Positions 44,286-53,530 of a stretch of DNA of 53,874 nucleotides are shown here, piece after piece. Numbering within the stretch: position 1 is the first letter of the stretch; every line of letters starts with the position of its first letter. The notes under the pieces were generated by a model, which worked only from the letters and a program-made list of their open reading frames with translations, had not been told where the DNA came from and ran no database searches. The stretch is from an uncultured Gemmatimonadales bacterium (lineage in GTDB: Bacteria > Gemmatimonadota > Gemmatimonadetes > Longimicrobiales > Gaopeijiaceae): the NCBI GenBank assembly GCA_937919655.1, contig CALFPJ010000014.1, positions 1-53,874 of the forward strand, in the 5' to 3' direction. The position numbers and the translations under genes were made by a program.

Positions 44286-45145
44286 TCGATCAGGACGCCG
44301 TGGCCTATACCGACATCCACAGCCACCTGGTGCCTGGCGTGGATGACGGGGCTCGGACGCTCGAAGACACATTGGCCTCCGTGGAGCGACTTACGCGCTT
44401 GGGGATCCGAAAGATCCTCACGACGCCCCATCTGGATGGAAGCCTCACAAAGGACCCCAAGGCCCTGGAGGCTCGTCTCAACGAGGTGACGGCGGCGTGG
44501 GAGATTGCGGCTGATGCGATCGGTCGTGACTTCCCGGAGGTCACGTTCAAGCGCGGTCACGAGATCATGTTGGACGTGCCCGATGTGGACTTCTCCGACC
44601 CACGAGTTCGTCTGGCGGGTACCACGTTCGTTCTCATTGAGTGGCCAAGATTGCACGTGCCGCCGGGCACGGTGCAGGTGCTTGAGCGAATCATCGGCGA
44701 GGGGTACCGCCCCATCATCGCGCACCCAGAGAGGTATATCGGAATCGATCGTTCGCTGGACGTCGTGCGGCAGTGGCGGGACGTCGGGGCCCGTCTTCAG
44801 GTGAACTACGGTTCGGTGTTTGGACGTTATGGGGCTGGTCCGAAGTTGATCGCATCCCACATGCTGAAACGAGGGTGGGCAGACTACCTCGCATCTGACT
44901 TTCATGCACAGTCGCAGTCGAAGATCTACTTCAAGGAAATCTCTGTCCGCTTGGAGTCTGTCGGCGCGTCCGAGGCCCTAAAGTCTCTGTGCATGACGAA
45001 CCCGAGTCGAATTCTGCGGGGCGAGGACCCGTTGCCGGTGCCGCTCCTTCTTCCCGAACAGCTCTCTGGGCGAAAGTCAGAGGAATGTTCGACTAGTGTA
45101 TCGCCGCGCTCTGTGCGTCATAGCAACTATTCTCGGCCAAAGTGA
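44282..45145 (+). CDS. CpsB/CapC-type PHP phosphatase (protein tyrosine phosphatase family)
   Basis: The 287-residue protein has the PHP metal motif TDIHSHLVPGVDDGARTLED (residues 9-28), TTPHLDGS, a glutamate site GHEIMLD, PIIAHPERY and the last metal site ASDFHAQ. This pattern is that of CpsB/CapC/YwqE phosphatases, which remove phosphate from tyrosine kinases that steer polysaccharide export. The only BY-kinase visible here (9226-10741) is broken, so its partner must be elsewhere or lost. The GTG start at 44282 overlaps the small gene before it. The C-terminal tail after about residue 255 is long and Ser/Arg-rich. Confidence 0.85.
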   Translation: MIDQDAVAYTDIHSHLVPGVDDGARTLEDTLASVERLTRLGIRKILTTPHLDGSLTKDPKALEARLNEVTAAWEIAADAIGRDFPEVTFKRGHEIMLDVPDVDFSDPRVRLAGTTFVLIEWPRLHVPPGTVQVLERIIGEGYRPIIAHPERYIGIDRSLDVVRQWRDVGARLQVNYGSVFGRYGAGPKLIASHMLKRGWADYLASDFHAQSQSKIYFKEISVRLESVGASEALKSLCMTNPSRILRGEDPLPVPLLLPEQLSGRKSEECSTSVSPRSVRHSNYSRPK

Positions 45146-45153
45146 GGTCTGCC

Positions 45154-45744
45154 ATGACTGACGAGCTGTCTATGAAGGTGATTCAGGATCACCTGAGTGA
45201 GTTGTCCGACTTGGCAGCACGGGTATCGGGCGAGTTGGGCCAGAGCGTGGGGCACGTCGCTGACCGGGTGCTTGCGACTTTCGCGAACGGTGGAAAGATC
45301 ATGTTCTGCGGAAATGGTGGATCCGCCGCCGATGCCCAGCACCTTGCGACCGAGTATGTCGTCCGCTTCTCCAGGGAGCGTAGGGCTTTGCCGGCGTTGG
45401 CCCTGACGACGGATACTTCACTGATCACTGCTGGCGCCAACGACTACGGGTACGAGACCATTTTCTCGCGGCAGGTCGAGGCGTTGGGGAGAGCGGGCGA
45501 TCTGTTGATACTACACTCGACGAGCGGGGAATCTCCCAACCTCATGCTTGCGGCGGAGACGGCGTCTCGACTCGGCGTCGGCACCGTGGCCCTGTTGGCC
45601 AAGGGAGGTGGACGTCTGCACTCGCTCGTGGATCTGGCACTCGTGGTGCCGACCGACTCCACGGCCCGTGCCCAGGAACTTCATCTGGCGATTGGCCACA
45701 TTGTATGCGACCTCGTAGATCGTGACATCGCGGGCGATAGATAA
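45154..45744 (+). CDS. gmhA: Phosphoheptose isomerase (SIS domain)
   Basis: GmhA turns sedoheptulose-7-phosphate into D-glycero-D-manno-heptose-7-phosphate for LPS core. The 196-residue SIS protein has CGNGGSAADAQHLATEYVVR, LTTDTSLITAGANDYGYE, STSGESPNLMLAAE and the C-terminal ELHLAIGHIVCDLVD with catalytic His. ATG 45154 is preceded by GAGGT; an upstream GTG-type start at 45142 is less likely. It follows the CpsB-like gene by eight bases. No other heptose genes are in the window. A related SIS isomerase with another sugar is possible. Confidence 0.85.
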   Translation: MTDELSMKVIQDHLSELSDLAARVSGELGQSVGHVADRVLATFANGGKIMFCGNGGSAADAQHLATEYVVRFSRERRALPALALTTDTSLITAGANDYGYETIFSRQVEALGRAGDLLILHSTSGESPNLMLAAETASRLGVGTVALLAKGGGRLHSLVDLALVVPTDSTARAQELHLAIGHIVCDLVDRDIAGDR

Positions 45745-45782
45745 CCGAGCTATCCGGCACTCTGACCAGCAAAGAAGGTTCT

Positions 45783-46547
45783 ATGAACGAATTGATCGAT
45801 CTTACCGGCAAGAACGCGCTAGTGACGGGCGGTTCTCGGGGCGTGGGGCGCGCGACCGCGCTTCTGCTCGCTAAGGCCGGTGCCAACGTTGGCATTAGTT
45901 ATCGAAATCAACACGCGTCGGCGGAAGCTGTCGTTGAGGAGCTCAGAGCCCTTGGTGTGGCTGCTTGGGCGCACGGCGGTGACCTAGCCACCCCCGAGGC
46001 TGCGACAGCACTATTCGGGCGTGCGGAGTCGGAATTCGGCGGACTTGATATTTTCGTTGGCAACCACGGCATCTGGCCGAAGGTCGACGCCCCTGTGTCG
46101 GAGATGACGGACGAGCAGTGGCATGGCACGCTTGCCGCGAATCTGCATTCGATGTTCTACACGTGCCGCGCTGCGGCGCGTACCTTGCGCTCAGATGGGC
46201 GCTTGGTGCTCGTCGGGAGTACTGCCGGCCAGCGAGGGGAAGCGTTTCACGCGGATTACGCAGCCACCAAAGGGGCAATGATTTCCTTCGTGAAGGGGTT
46301 CTGCATTGAATTGGCACCCCGTGGGATCACCGTGAACTGCGTAGCGCCCGGGTGGATCGATACGGACATGTCTGCGACGGCCTACGAGGGTACTGAGCGG
46401 GCACGAATCGCTGCTGCGATTCCCATTGGACGGATCGCGACGGCGGAAGACGTTGCCGGCCCGATTGTGTTTCTCTGCTCAGAACTCGGCCGCCATGTGA
46501 CAGGAGAGATCTTGAACGTGAACGGGGGCGCGGTCCTCGTGGGATGA
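45783..46547 (+). CDS. Short-chain dehydrogenase/reductase (FabG-like)
   Basis: A 254-residue classical SDR. The cofactor loop is TGGSRGVGRA (about 15-24). GNHGIWPK takes the place of the NAG motif, catalytic Ser is in VLVGSTAGQRG, and YxxxK is YAATKG. The end GHVTGEILNVNGGAVLVG-like (RHVTGEILNVNGG) is FabG-like. Substrate is unknown; it could serve fatty acid or sugar metabolism. AGAAGG precedes the ATG. Its stop overlaps cca by ATGA. Confidence 0.88.
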   Translation: MNELIDLTGKNALVTGGSRGVGRATALLLAKAGANVGISYRNQHASAEAVVEELRALGVAAWAHGGDLATPEAATALFGRAESEFGGLDIFVGNHGIWPKVDAPVSEMTDEQWHGTLAANLHSMFYTCRAAARTLRSDGRLVLVGSTAGQRGEAFHADYAATKGAMISFVKGFCIELAPRGITVNCVAPGWIDTDMSATAYEGTERARIAAAIPIGRIATAEDVAGPIVFLCSELGRHVTGEILNVNGGAVLVG

Positions 46548-47809
46548 AGAACTTCCGTCCCGCCGTCCCGGGCGCCGTCGACTGGATCGTTCGTAAGCTC
46601 GAAGACGCTGGCCATGAGACGTGGGCTGTGGGCGGCGCCGTTAGGGACTCGCTCGCCGGGCGCGCGTCTGGGGATTGGGATCTGACGACCCACGCTCGGC
46701 CTGGGGATGTGCAGAAAATTTTCCGCCGTACTGTTCCTCTTGGAATCGACCACGGCACCGTCGGAGTCCTCGCGCGCGACGGCACCATGTACGAAGTCAC
46801 GACCTTTCGGAGGGATGTGGAGACCGACGGTCGTCACGCCGTGATTGCGTTCGCGGAGACCGTCACAGAGGACCTGGCGAGAAGAGATTTCACGATCAAC
46901 GCCATCGCGTATCATCCGCTCCGCGAGGAATTGTTGGACCCGTACGGCGGACGAAGCGACCTCGATGCCGGGGTGTTACGAACGGTCGGCTCGCCCTCCG
47001 AGCGGTTCGCAGAAGACTATTTGCGCGTGTTACGCGCCTTCCGCTTTGCCGGCCGTTTTGGATTGAGTATCCACGCTGAGACGTGGCAGGCCGCGCAGGC
47101 AGCCTCAGGGCACCTAAGGGATCTCTCCTCAGAGCGGGTTCGTGAGGAACTCCTTAAGGTTCTCGACGTGGACCCGCGGCCCTCCATAGCGTTGAGCCTC
47201 TACTCCACTTCTGGGGCGATCGCGGCGCTCTACCCGGAATTAGAGTCGTTAAGGGTCGATAGGGTCTCCGCGTGGGAGGCAACGCTGGCATCACTAGATG
47301 CTCTCCCCGTGGGAAGGCCCTATTTGCGCCTGGCGGCGCTTCTCCGAGATGTCGACGCTCAGGCGGGCATCCAGCTCTTGTCACGTCTTCGGCTGTCGAA
47401 TTCTCAGACCGAAGAATCAGCGCTTCGTGCCACGGCCGAGCCTCTCCCGCCGCCTGGTGCGGATGGACATCAGATACGCCTCTGGCTTGCCGCCACCGGC
47501 CCCCAGCGCCTCACCGCCGTTGCCCGACTTGACCTTGCGCGAGCCAAGGCACTCGGACCCACTGCGTGTGCGACCGTGGTCGCCGCTTGGCGACGAGCGA
47601 AGGCGGAGCGGCGGAGTGGTGTACCCCTTTCGGTCGGAGAACTGGCCATTAATGGCCGCACCCTCATCCACAAGGGAATGAAACCGGGTCCTGAATTCGG
47701 ACAAATTCTGGGTGTGCTGCTGCAGCGAGTGCTCGAGCGCCCGGAGCTCAACACGGTGGAAGCGCTCACGGGGCTGGTGGATGACCTGGTCGGGCGCGAG
47801 CAGCGGTGA
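46544..47809 (+). CDS. cca: CCA tRNA nucleotidyltransferase / poly(A) polymerase family
   Basis: This is a class II nucleotidyltransferase of 421 residues. It has GGAVRDSLAGRASGDWDLTT with the metal-binding DxD (WDL), RRDFTINAIAYHP, DPYGGRSDLD and FAEDYLRVLRAFRFAGRFG, the RNA-binding arm. The family adds CCA to tRNA 3' ends or poly(A) to RNA. The tRNA-Gln gene in this window does not encode CCA, so a CCA-adding enzyme is needed. The gene overlaps the SDR before it and rarA after it (GTGA). Confidence 0.9.
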   Translation: MKNFRPAVPGAVDWIVRKLEDAGHETWAVGGAVRDSLAGRASGDWDLTTHARPGDVQKIFRRTVPLGIDHGTVGVLARDGTMYEVTTFRRDVETDGRHAVIAFAETVTEDLARRDFTINAIAYHPLREELLDPYGGRSDLDAGVLRTVGSPSERFAEDYLRVLRAFRFAGRFGLSIHAETWQAAQAASGHLRDLSSERVREELLKVLDVDPRPSIALSLYSTSGAIAALYPELESLRVDRVSAWEATLASLDALPVGRPYLRLAALLRDVDAQAGIQLLSRLRLSNSQTEESALRATAEPLPPPGADGHQIRLWLAATGPQRLTAVARLDLARAKALGPTACATVVAAWRRAKAERRSGVPLSVGELAINGRTLIHKGMKPGPEFGQILGVLLQRVLERPELNTVEALTGLVDDLVGREQR

Positions 47810-49194
47810 GCGATCTGGACCTGTTCGCAGGAGACGGCCCCGAGCGGGTTGGGTCCGAGGGTACGAGTGCAGAGGGTGACCTGGCGGGCCAAGACGCTGC
47901 AGGGGTCGACCTGTCGGCACCTCTGGCGGCTCGGATGCGCCCGCGATCGCTCGGGGCGTTTCGTGGACAGGATCATCTACTGGGACCGGGGCGGGCGATC
48001 CGTTCGATGCTGGACCAGGGCGCCCCCCAAAGCATGATTCTGTGGGGCCCTCCGGGGAGCGGAAAGACGACGCTAGCCAGGCTCATCGCCGCCGAGACGT
48101 CGGTCCGCTTCGTTCCGTTCAGTGCGGTGACGGAGGGGATCGCCCGAGTCAGAGAGATCATTGAGGAGGCCGGCGTGCGCCTCCAGGCGACGGGTCTGAG
48201 GACGATCCTCTTCTGCGACGAAATCCACAGGTTCAACAAGGCGCAGCAGGACGCGTTCCTGCCCCATGTCGAAGCAGGCACTGTGATCCTGATTGGAGCG
48301 ACGACGGAGAACCCTTCGTTCGAAATCGTGCGGCCTCTGCTTTCGAGAGCGCCTGTTTATGTGCTTAACGCACTTGGCGAGCCCGAATTGAGGCTGATTC
48401 TTGACGACGCGGTCGGTGCTGAGGGAAGAGGGCTTGGGGGAAGTGGGGTGACCTTCGAAGACGAAGCGCTCGATTTTATTGCCGCAGCTGCTGACGGTGA
48501 CGCCCGGCGAGCCCTGGGCGTGCTCGAAGCCGCGTCCAACCTCGTTGGCACCGGGGGGCAGGTTGGCCTGGACGCTGCACGCGAAGCCCTGCAGCATCGC
48601 TTTGCGACGTATGACAAGGCCGGCGAGGGTCACTACAACCATGCCTCGGCGCTTCACAAATCGATCCGGGGGAGCGATCCCGATGCGGCGCTATATTGGC
48701 TGGCACGCATGATTGATGGCGGCGAGGATCCACGCTACATCGCGCGGAGGCTGGTGCGGATGGCAGTGGAGGACATCGGCATGGCGGATCCGGTGGCGCT
48801 CCATGTGACCATTGCCGCTCGCGACGCCTTCCAATTTCTCGGCTCACCTGAGGGGGAACTCGCGCTTGCGCAGGCGGCGCTGTACCTAGCGACGGCGCCC
48901 AAGTCGAACAGAGCTTACCAGGCCTGGTCGTCAGCGCTCGCCAAGGCCCGACAAACCCCCGGTGCTCAGATACCGCTGCATCTTCGTAATGCTCCGACCA
49001 GTCTCATGAAGGATCTGGGCTACGGGGCTGGTTACAAGTACGACCCGTCTGAAGAAGGCGGGATCTCCCAGCAGACCTACCTGCCGGAAGAGATCGCCAA
49101 CGAGCGCTTCTATGAACCGGGGCCGTTCGGCTTCGAGAAGACTGTGGCCGAGCGGCTCAAGTGGTGGGCCGAACGTCGGGGCGGCGGCGAGTGA
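47806..49194 (+). CDS. rarA: Replication-associated recombination protein A (AAA ATPase)
   Basis: RarA (MgsA) acts at stalled replication forks. The 462-residue protein has a flexible acidic N-terminus, the family box LAARMRPRSLGAFRGQDHLL, Walker A GPPGSGKTTLARLIA, Walker B LFCDEIHRFNKAQQDAFLP, sensor GATTENPSFE, and the C-terminal tetramer domain with HYNHASALHKSIRGSDPDAA and LPEEIANERFYEPG. All are typical. GTG 47806 overlaps the cca stop. Confidence 0.95.
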   Translation: MSDLDLFAGDGPERVGSEGTSAEGDLAGQDAAGVDLSAPLAARMRPRSLGAFRGQDHLLGPGRAIRSMLDQGAPQSMILWGPPGSGKTTLARLIAAETSVRFVPFSAVTEGIARVREIIEEAGVRLQATGLRTILFCDEIHRFNKAQQDAFLPHVEAGTVILIGATTENPSFEIVRPLLSRAPVYVLNALGEPELRLILDDAVGAEGRGLGGSGVTFEDEALDFIAAAADGDARRALGVLEAASNLVGTGGQVGLDAAREALQHRFATYDKAGEGHYNHASALHKSIRGSDPDAALYWLARMIDGGEDPRYIARRLVRMAVEDIGMADPVALHVTIAARDAFQFLGSPEGELALAQAALYLATAPKSNRAYQAWSSALAKARQTPGAQIPLHLRNAPTSLMKDLGYGAGYKYDPSEEGGISQQTYLPEEIANERFYEPGPFGFEKTVAERLKWWAERRGGGE

Positions 49195-49319
49195 CCGATC
49201 ACGCCAGCCTGCCGGGTTCTAGTCTCTCTGGAGGTTAGGTATCGTTCACCTTCTAGCACTCGTGGCCGGCGGGGTGGACTCGTCTCGGCCGACCGGAGTG
49301 CCCTTGCGGAGGCAGTAGG
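49195..49319. other. Gap between rarA and hflX with an isolated Shine-Dalgarno
   Basis: The 125 bases contain a GGAGG at 49308-49312, seven bases before the apparent hflX start, and another GGAGGT at 49230-49235 with no start codon after it. No promoter or terminator is clear. Confidence 0.4.
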
Positions 49320-50621
49320 ATACCCACTCAACTCATCGACCTTCTCACGCCCGTAGAGCGGGCTGTTCTGGTCGGCGCGCCCCCTCGTGGACTGGATGTC
49401 CGCCAAGCCGAGGAGCACCTACTCGAACTCGCTCGCCTGACGGATACCGCGGGCGGTGAAATCGTCGCCACGCTCTCGCAACGGATCGATCGGCCGCACC
49501 CTCGGTTCTACATCGGTGAGGGAAAGGCGAAGGAGTTGAAGGAACTGGTGGAAGAGCACGAGGGTGATCTCGTGATCTTCGACGAAGAACTGAGCCCGGC
49601 TCAGGGCCAGAACCTCGAGCAACTCCTCGGCGTGCGTGTCATGGATCGGTCCGAACTGATTCTGGACATCTTTGCCACGCGTGCTCGTTCCCGAGAAGCA
49701 CGCATGCAGGTCGAGCTCGCGCAGCTCCAATACCTGCTGCCCCGCCTGCGGCGCATGTGGAGCCACCTTTCGCGAATCAGAGGTGGTATCGGCCTTCGGG
49801 GGCCCGGTGAGACGCAGCTTGAGACGGACCGGCGCCTGATCGGAACCCGGATCGCGGACCTCAAGGCGAAGCTCCGGATCGTGGCGAAGGCCCGGGAAAT
49901 TCAGAGAAAATCGCGGGAGGGAAGTTTTCGCGCGGCTTTGGTCGGCTACACCAACGCAGGCAAGTCCTCGCTGCTGCGGGCCCTTTCGGGTGCCGATCTG
50001 CTCGTGGAGGATCGCCTGTTCGCCACGCTCGACTCAGCCACAAGGTCGGTCGATCTGGGATCAGGCCATGAGGCCCTCATCACAGACACGGTCGGATTTA
50101 TCCGAAAGTTGCCTCACCACCTTGTGGCGTCTTTTCGCTCCACGCTTGAAGAAGTGCGCGACGCGGACGTGCTCTTACATGTGGTGGATGCATCGCACAG
50201 CGATTGGGAGGAGCAGCGCGAAGTGGTTCTCGACGTGTTGGCCGACCTCGGGTTGGACCAAACCAACAAGATCCTGGTGTTCAACAAGGTCGACCGCATC
50301 ACGCACGCGGAGGAGGAGGCGCTCAGCGCCCGCATTCGGGCCCTAGAAGTCGTTCCGGCCGTGTTTGTCTCCGCTCACGTGCCTGATACACTTAACGCCA
50401 TCAGAGAGACGCTTGTCGCTCGGATTCGTGCGAGGCTGTCTGAGGTGATCGTCCACATCCCTGTGGATGACGGACAGTCGATCGCGTCCCTTTATAGAGA
50501 CGCGGAAATCGTCGAGCGGGTGGACGCGGACGACGTCGTGTCTCTACGGGCCCGTGTTCCAGCCGCAGTCCTGGGTCGGCTCGCTGCGAAAGAGCGGATT
50601 CGTGTGGAGCCGGTCGGATGA
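49320..50621 (+). CDS. hflX: GTPase HflX, apparent AUA start
   Basis: HflX splits stalled ribosomes, notably after heat or antibiotic stress. The 433-residue protein has the N-terminal domain with VERAVLVGAPPRGLDV, HPRFYIGEGKAKELKE and the linker GIGLRGPGETQLETDRR. Its GTPase motifs are GYTNAGKSS, DTVGFIRKLP and NKVD, followed by a short C-terminal domain. The frame is open upstream only to 49257 and has no ATG, GTG or TTG before the conserved region. ATA at 49320 sits seven bases after GGAGG and gives the expected start IPTQLIDLL. The next in-frame ATG/GTG-type start, 49536, would remove most of the N-terminal domain. Either AUA is used or the start codon is mutated or misread. Confidence 0.88.
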   Translation: MPTQLIDLLTPVERAVLVGAPPRGLDVRQAEEHLLELARLTDTAGGEIVATLSQRIDRPHPRFYIGEGKAKELKELVEEHEGDLVIFDEELSPAQGQNLEQLLGVRVMDRSELILDIFATRARSREARMQVELAQLQYLLPRLRRMWSHLSRIRGGIGLRGPGETQLETDRRLIGTRIADLKAKLRIVAKAREIQRKSREGSFRAALVGYTNAGKSSLLRALSGADLLVEDRLFATLDSATRSVDLGSGHEALITDTVGFIRKLPHHLVASFRSTLEEVRDADVLLHVVDASHSDWEEQREVVLDVLADLGLDQTNKILVFNKVDRITHAEEEALSARIRALEVVPAVFVSAHVPDTLNAIRETLVARIRARLSEVIVHIPVDDGQSIASLYRDAEIVERVDADDVVSLRARVPAAVLGRLAAKERIRVEPVG

Positions 50622-50738
50622 TGGGGCTGTGGCTGTTGCGCGAACCGTCGCGGATCGAGAGGGTAACGAGAGGACGACCGACCACCGCGTTGCCCACATT
50701 TACGTCAAAGAGTTCCACTGAGGAAAAGCCGTAAGATC

Positions 50739-51470
50739 ATGCGCTTATACGTCAACATCGATCACGTCGCGACACTTCGCGAGGCCCGCCGTACCGACGA
50801 GCCGGACCCCGTGCGTGCCGCTGTATTCGCCGAGTTAGGCGGGGCGGATGGAATCACGGTGCACCTCCGGGAAGACCGCCGGCATGTGCAGGACCGGGAC
50901 GTCCGTCTCCTCATGGAGACCGCGCGAACGGGAATCAACTTGGAAGTCGCGGCGGCCTCAGAGGTCGTGGAATTGGCCTGTGCCTGGCGGCCGCTCCAGG
51001 TCACGCTGGTGCCCGAGAAGCGCGAAGAGGTTACGACGGAGGGCGGCCTCGGATTGGCGACGTCCGACCAGCTCGCTCCGGTGCGTGCTGCGCTGAAACG
51101 ACTCGCTGAGGTGGGGGTTCGGACTTCGTTGTTTATCGACCCTTACGAGGACGCGATTCGTGCCTCGCTCGATCTCGGCGCAGACGCGGTCGAACTACAC
51201 ACCGGTGAGTATGCGAACACCCGTGGAGCGGAGCGGTTGGAACAGGTGGCGAGGCTGTCTGATGCCGCATCCCTGGGGCAGAAGCTCGGAATGACTGTCC
51301 ATGCGGGACACGGACTCACCTACGAGAACGTGGGGCCGGTGGCAGGGATTCCAGAAATTGAGGAATTGAACATCGGACACAGCATCGTTTCGCGTTCGGT
51401 AATCACCGGGATGGAGGCTGCAGTTCGCGAGATGGCAGAGATCCTGAGACGTGCACGGGCGGGTCGGTGA
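50739..51470 (+). CDS. pdxJ: Pyridoxine 5'-phosphate synthase
   Basis: PdxJ condenses DXP with amino-acetone phosphate to form pyridoxine phosphate. The 243-residue TIM barrel begins MRLYVNIDHVATLREARRT, as the family does. It has GADGITVHLREDRRH, NLEVAA, VTLVPEKREEVTTEGGL, SLFIDP, VELHTGEYA, and HAGHGLTYENV near the C-terminus. Catalytic Glu and His residues are conserved. It is separated from hflX by 117 bases; the next gene overlaps its stop by GTGA. Relevant to the two PLP enzymes in the window. Confidence 0.97.
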   Translation: MRLYVNIDHVATLREARRTDEPDPVRAAVFAELGGADGITVHLREDRRHVQDRDVRLLMETARTGINLEVAAASEVVELACAWRPLQVTLVPEKREEVTTEGGLGLATSDQLAPVRAALKRLAEVGVRTSLFIDPYEDAIRASLDLGADAVELHTGEYANTRGAERLEQVARLSDAASLGQKLGMTVHAGHGLTYENVGPVAGIPEIEELNIGHSIVSRSVITGMEAAVREMAEILRRARAGR

Positions 51471-52531
51471 AGCATTGGGGTAAGGCGCTCGTCGGTGCCA
51501 CGATCACCATTGTAGCCTTGTGGTGGGTGCTGAAGGACGCGGACTTTGGCGAGATCGTAGCCAACATTCGTGGGGGCGACATGGGATTACTGGTCGCCGC
51601 TGTGTTCGTGGCGACCTTCGGCTTCTTCATTCGCGCACTGCGATGGAAGGTGTTGCTGTCCCCGATGAAGGCGGATACCAAGCTTCGATCGCGGTTCGCG
51701 GGAGTGGCCATTGGGTTCATGGGCAACAACATCCTCCCAGCCCGGGCAGGCGAATTCGCCCGGCCCTATGCGCTGAGCCGAATGGAGCCCGTCAGCATGA
51801 GCGCCGCGTTCGGATCTATTGTTGTGGAGCGTTTCATGGACGGCGTGATGCTCCTCGCGTTCCTCTTGGTGCCTCTGGTGACTCCGGGCTTCCCGGGGGT
51901 GGGGGCGCTGACGACGGGACTGGGGGGGGTGATCCTTAAGGCAGGAGTCTTAGCCGTAATCGGGGTCATGGTTGCATTGGTCTTCATGGCGGTCTGGCCT
52001 GCGCACTTCGTGAGACTCGCCGAATGGTTCGCTCGATTCTTGCCGACGAGGGTCGCCCGACCACTTGTGGGCGCGCTTGAGTCCTTCTTGGACTCGATCG
52101 CCATCATGCGAGATCCCAAGCTCCTGACCCTTGGATTCGCCTGGACGGCGTTCTTTTGGACATGGCACGCGATGTCGTTTTGGCTGGGGATGATGGCGTT
52201 CGGCATCGACACAGGGTTCGTGTCCGCGATTTTCACGGAGGCCGTCGTCGGTTTCGGCGTCGCGCTGCCCTCGGCGCCTGGATTTTTCGGGACCTTTCAC
52301 GCTTCCGCTGACTTCGCCCTCAGCACCGTGTACGGTGTGGAGACCTCGCAGTCCTTGGCGTTTGCGTTCGGGTACCATTTCGGGGGCTGGGTTCCGATCA
52401 CGCTCATCGGGCTCTACTACGCCTGGGCCCTAGGGCTCACGCTGGGTGACGTTGGCTCCGCAGAGGAACGCGTGGAAGACGGCATCGAAGAAGAGCGCTC
52501 CGACACGAGGGAAAGCGTGGGGGAGCGGTGA
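51467..52531 (+). CDS. LPG-synthase transmembrane-region-like protein (UPF0104 type)
   Basis: The 354-residue protein has seven to eight helices. It has the family features RALRWKVLLSPM, FMGNNILPARAGEFARPYAL (64-90 region), SIVVERFMDGVML and LPSAPGFFGTFHASADFAL. These resemble the MprF flippase half/AglD membrane domain, which moves or modifies lipids, but there is no synthase domain. The acidic tail VEDGIEEERSDTRESVGER is cytoplasmic. GTG 51467 overlaps pdxJ, and the stop overlaps ispE. The transported lipid is unknown. Confidence 0.85.
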   Translation: MKHWGKALVGATITIVALWWVLKDADFGEIVANIRGGDMGLLVAAVFVATFGFFIRALRWKVLLSPMKADTKLRSRFAGVAIGFMGNNILPARAGEFARPYALSRMEPVSMSAAFGSIVVERFMDGVMLLAFLLVPLVTPGFPGVGALTTGLGGVILKAGVLAVIGVMVALVFMAVWPAHFVRLAEWFARFLPTRVARPLVGALESFLDSIAIMRDPKLLTLGFAWTAFFWTWHAMSFWLGMMAFGIDTGFVSAIFTEAVVGFGVALPSAPGFFGTFHASADFALSTVYGVETSQSLAFAFGYHFGGWVPITLIGLYYAWALGLTLGDVGSAEERVEDGIEEERSDTRESVGER

Positions 52532-53415
52532 CGCCGTCAGCGTCCATCCTGGCACCCGCAAAGATCAATCTTTACCTGAAAGTTCTCGGTCGACGTGCGG
52601 GTGGCTTCCATGACATTGAAACACTGTTTCAATCCGTCGATTGGGGAGACACAGTCAAGGTAGCCCTCACAGGCCATGCGGTGACCCTCAGCGTCAGTGG
52701 GCCGTACCTGGGGCCGATGACGGAGAATCTCGCCTACCGTGCGGCAGTCATGTACCGCGAGGCGGCCGGGGTGCAGTGTGGTATTCATGTCTCCCTTCTG
52801 AAGCGCATTCCAGCCGGTGCTGGACTCGGCGGCGGTTCCTCGGACGCCGCGGCGGTGCTGACACTTCTCCAGCACCTCTGCAGTGGAGCGCTATCTGCGA
52901 GTTCACTGCAGCTCCTGGCTGCGGAATTGGGCTCTGATGTGCCCTTCTTTTTATGCGGAAGCACACTGGCCGCCGCGAGTGGTCGAGGCGAAGTCCTCGT
53001 GCCCCTCGATTCGTTTGCCGCCGCCCGTGTCTACGTCGTGACGCCCCCCGTACATGTGGCGACGAGCGCCGCCTACGGGGCGCTTGCCAAGGGAAGCATT
53101 GAGTCCGACGCGGGCCCCACGTCCTGGACTCCGCCCCGGGTTGATCATTGGGCGGATGTCATCGCGATCGCCATGAATGATTTCGAGGCGACGGTGTCGG
53201 CACTCCATGGGGAGGTCGGTGTGGCGCTGCATGCACTGCAGGCGGTAGGGTACCCGCTTGTGATGTTATCTGGGAGCGGGGGAGCCTGCTTTGCGTTAGA
53301 TCCGGACGACTCGATCGGACCCCCATCTCAGTCCGGGCGACTGAGCGAATTGGGGTGGCCGATCGTGACCACCCGCACGCTCACGATCCCGCCGAGTGTA
53401 TCTATTTCTTGCTAG
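52528..53415 (+). CDS. ispE: 4-diphosphocytidyl-2-C-methyl-D-erythritol kinase
   Basis: IspE phosphorylates CDP-ME in the non-mevalonate isoprenoid pathway. The 295-residue GHMP kinase has the N-terminal APAKINLYLKVLGRRAGGFH, the ATP loop PAGAGLGGGSSDAAAVL and the GSDVPFFL strand. The last motif is MLSGSGGACFAL. The GTG start overlaps the membrane protein gene. The stop TAG is at 53413. No other MEP pathway gene is seen. Confidence 0.95.
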   Translation: MTPSASILAPAKINLYLKVLGRRAGGFHDIETLFQSVDWGDTVKVALTGHAVTLSVSGPYLGPMTENLAYRAAVMYREAAGVQCGIHVSLLKRIPAGAGLGGGSSDAAAVLTLLQHLCSGALSASSLQLLAAELGSDVPFFLCGSTLAAASGRGEVLVPLDSFAAARVYVVTPPVHVATSAAYGALAKGSIESDAGPTSWTPPRVDHWADVIAIAMNDFEATVSALHGEVGVALHALQAVGYPLVMLSGSGGACFALDPDDSIGPPSQSGRLSELGWPIVTTRTLTIPPSVSISC

Positions 53416-53530
53416 GGTCTTGAACCAGCCCCCCTCCCGCCGGTAGGATGTTGCCGCTGGCCCGACTTCTGCCGGTAGGACAGCGGTCCTTGGTGAAGGC
53501 CATGTAGATTCCGTCGAACGTGGCAGATAG
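53416..53530. other. Gap between ispE and tRNA-Gln
   Basis: The 115 bases contain a direct repeat, GCCGGTAGGA, at about 53439 and 53471, and a short stem CCGCTG/CAGCGG. No convincing terminator or tRNA promoter is seen. Confidence 0.3.

Noticed and set aside
50618..50734. 38-residue frame starting within the hflX stop
   Set aside because: Very short, basic, no known family, and another frame in the same stretch reads equally well.
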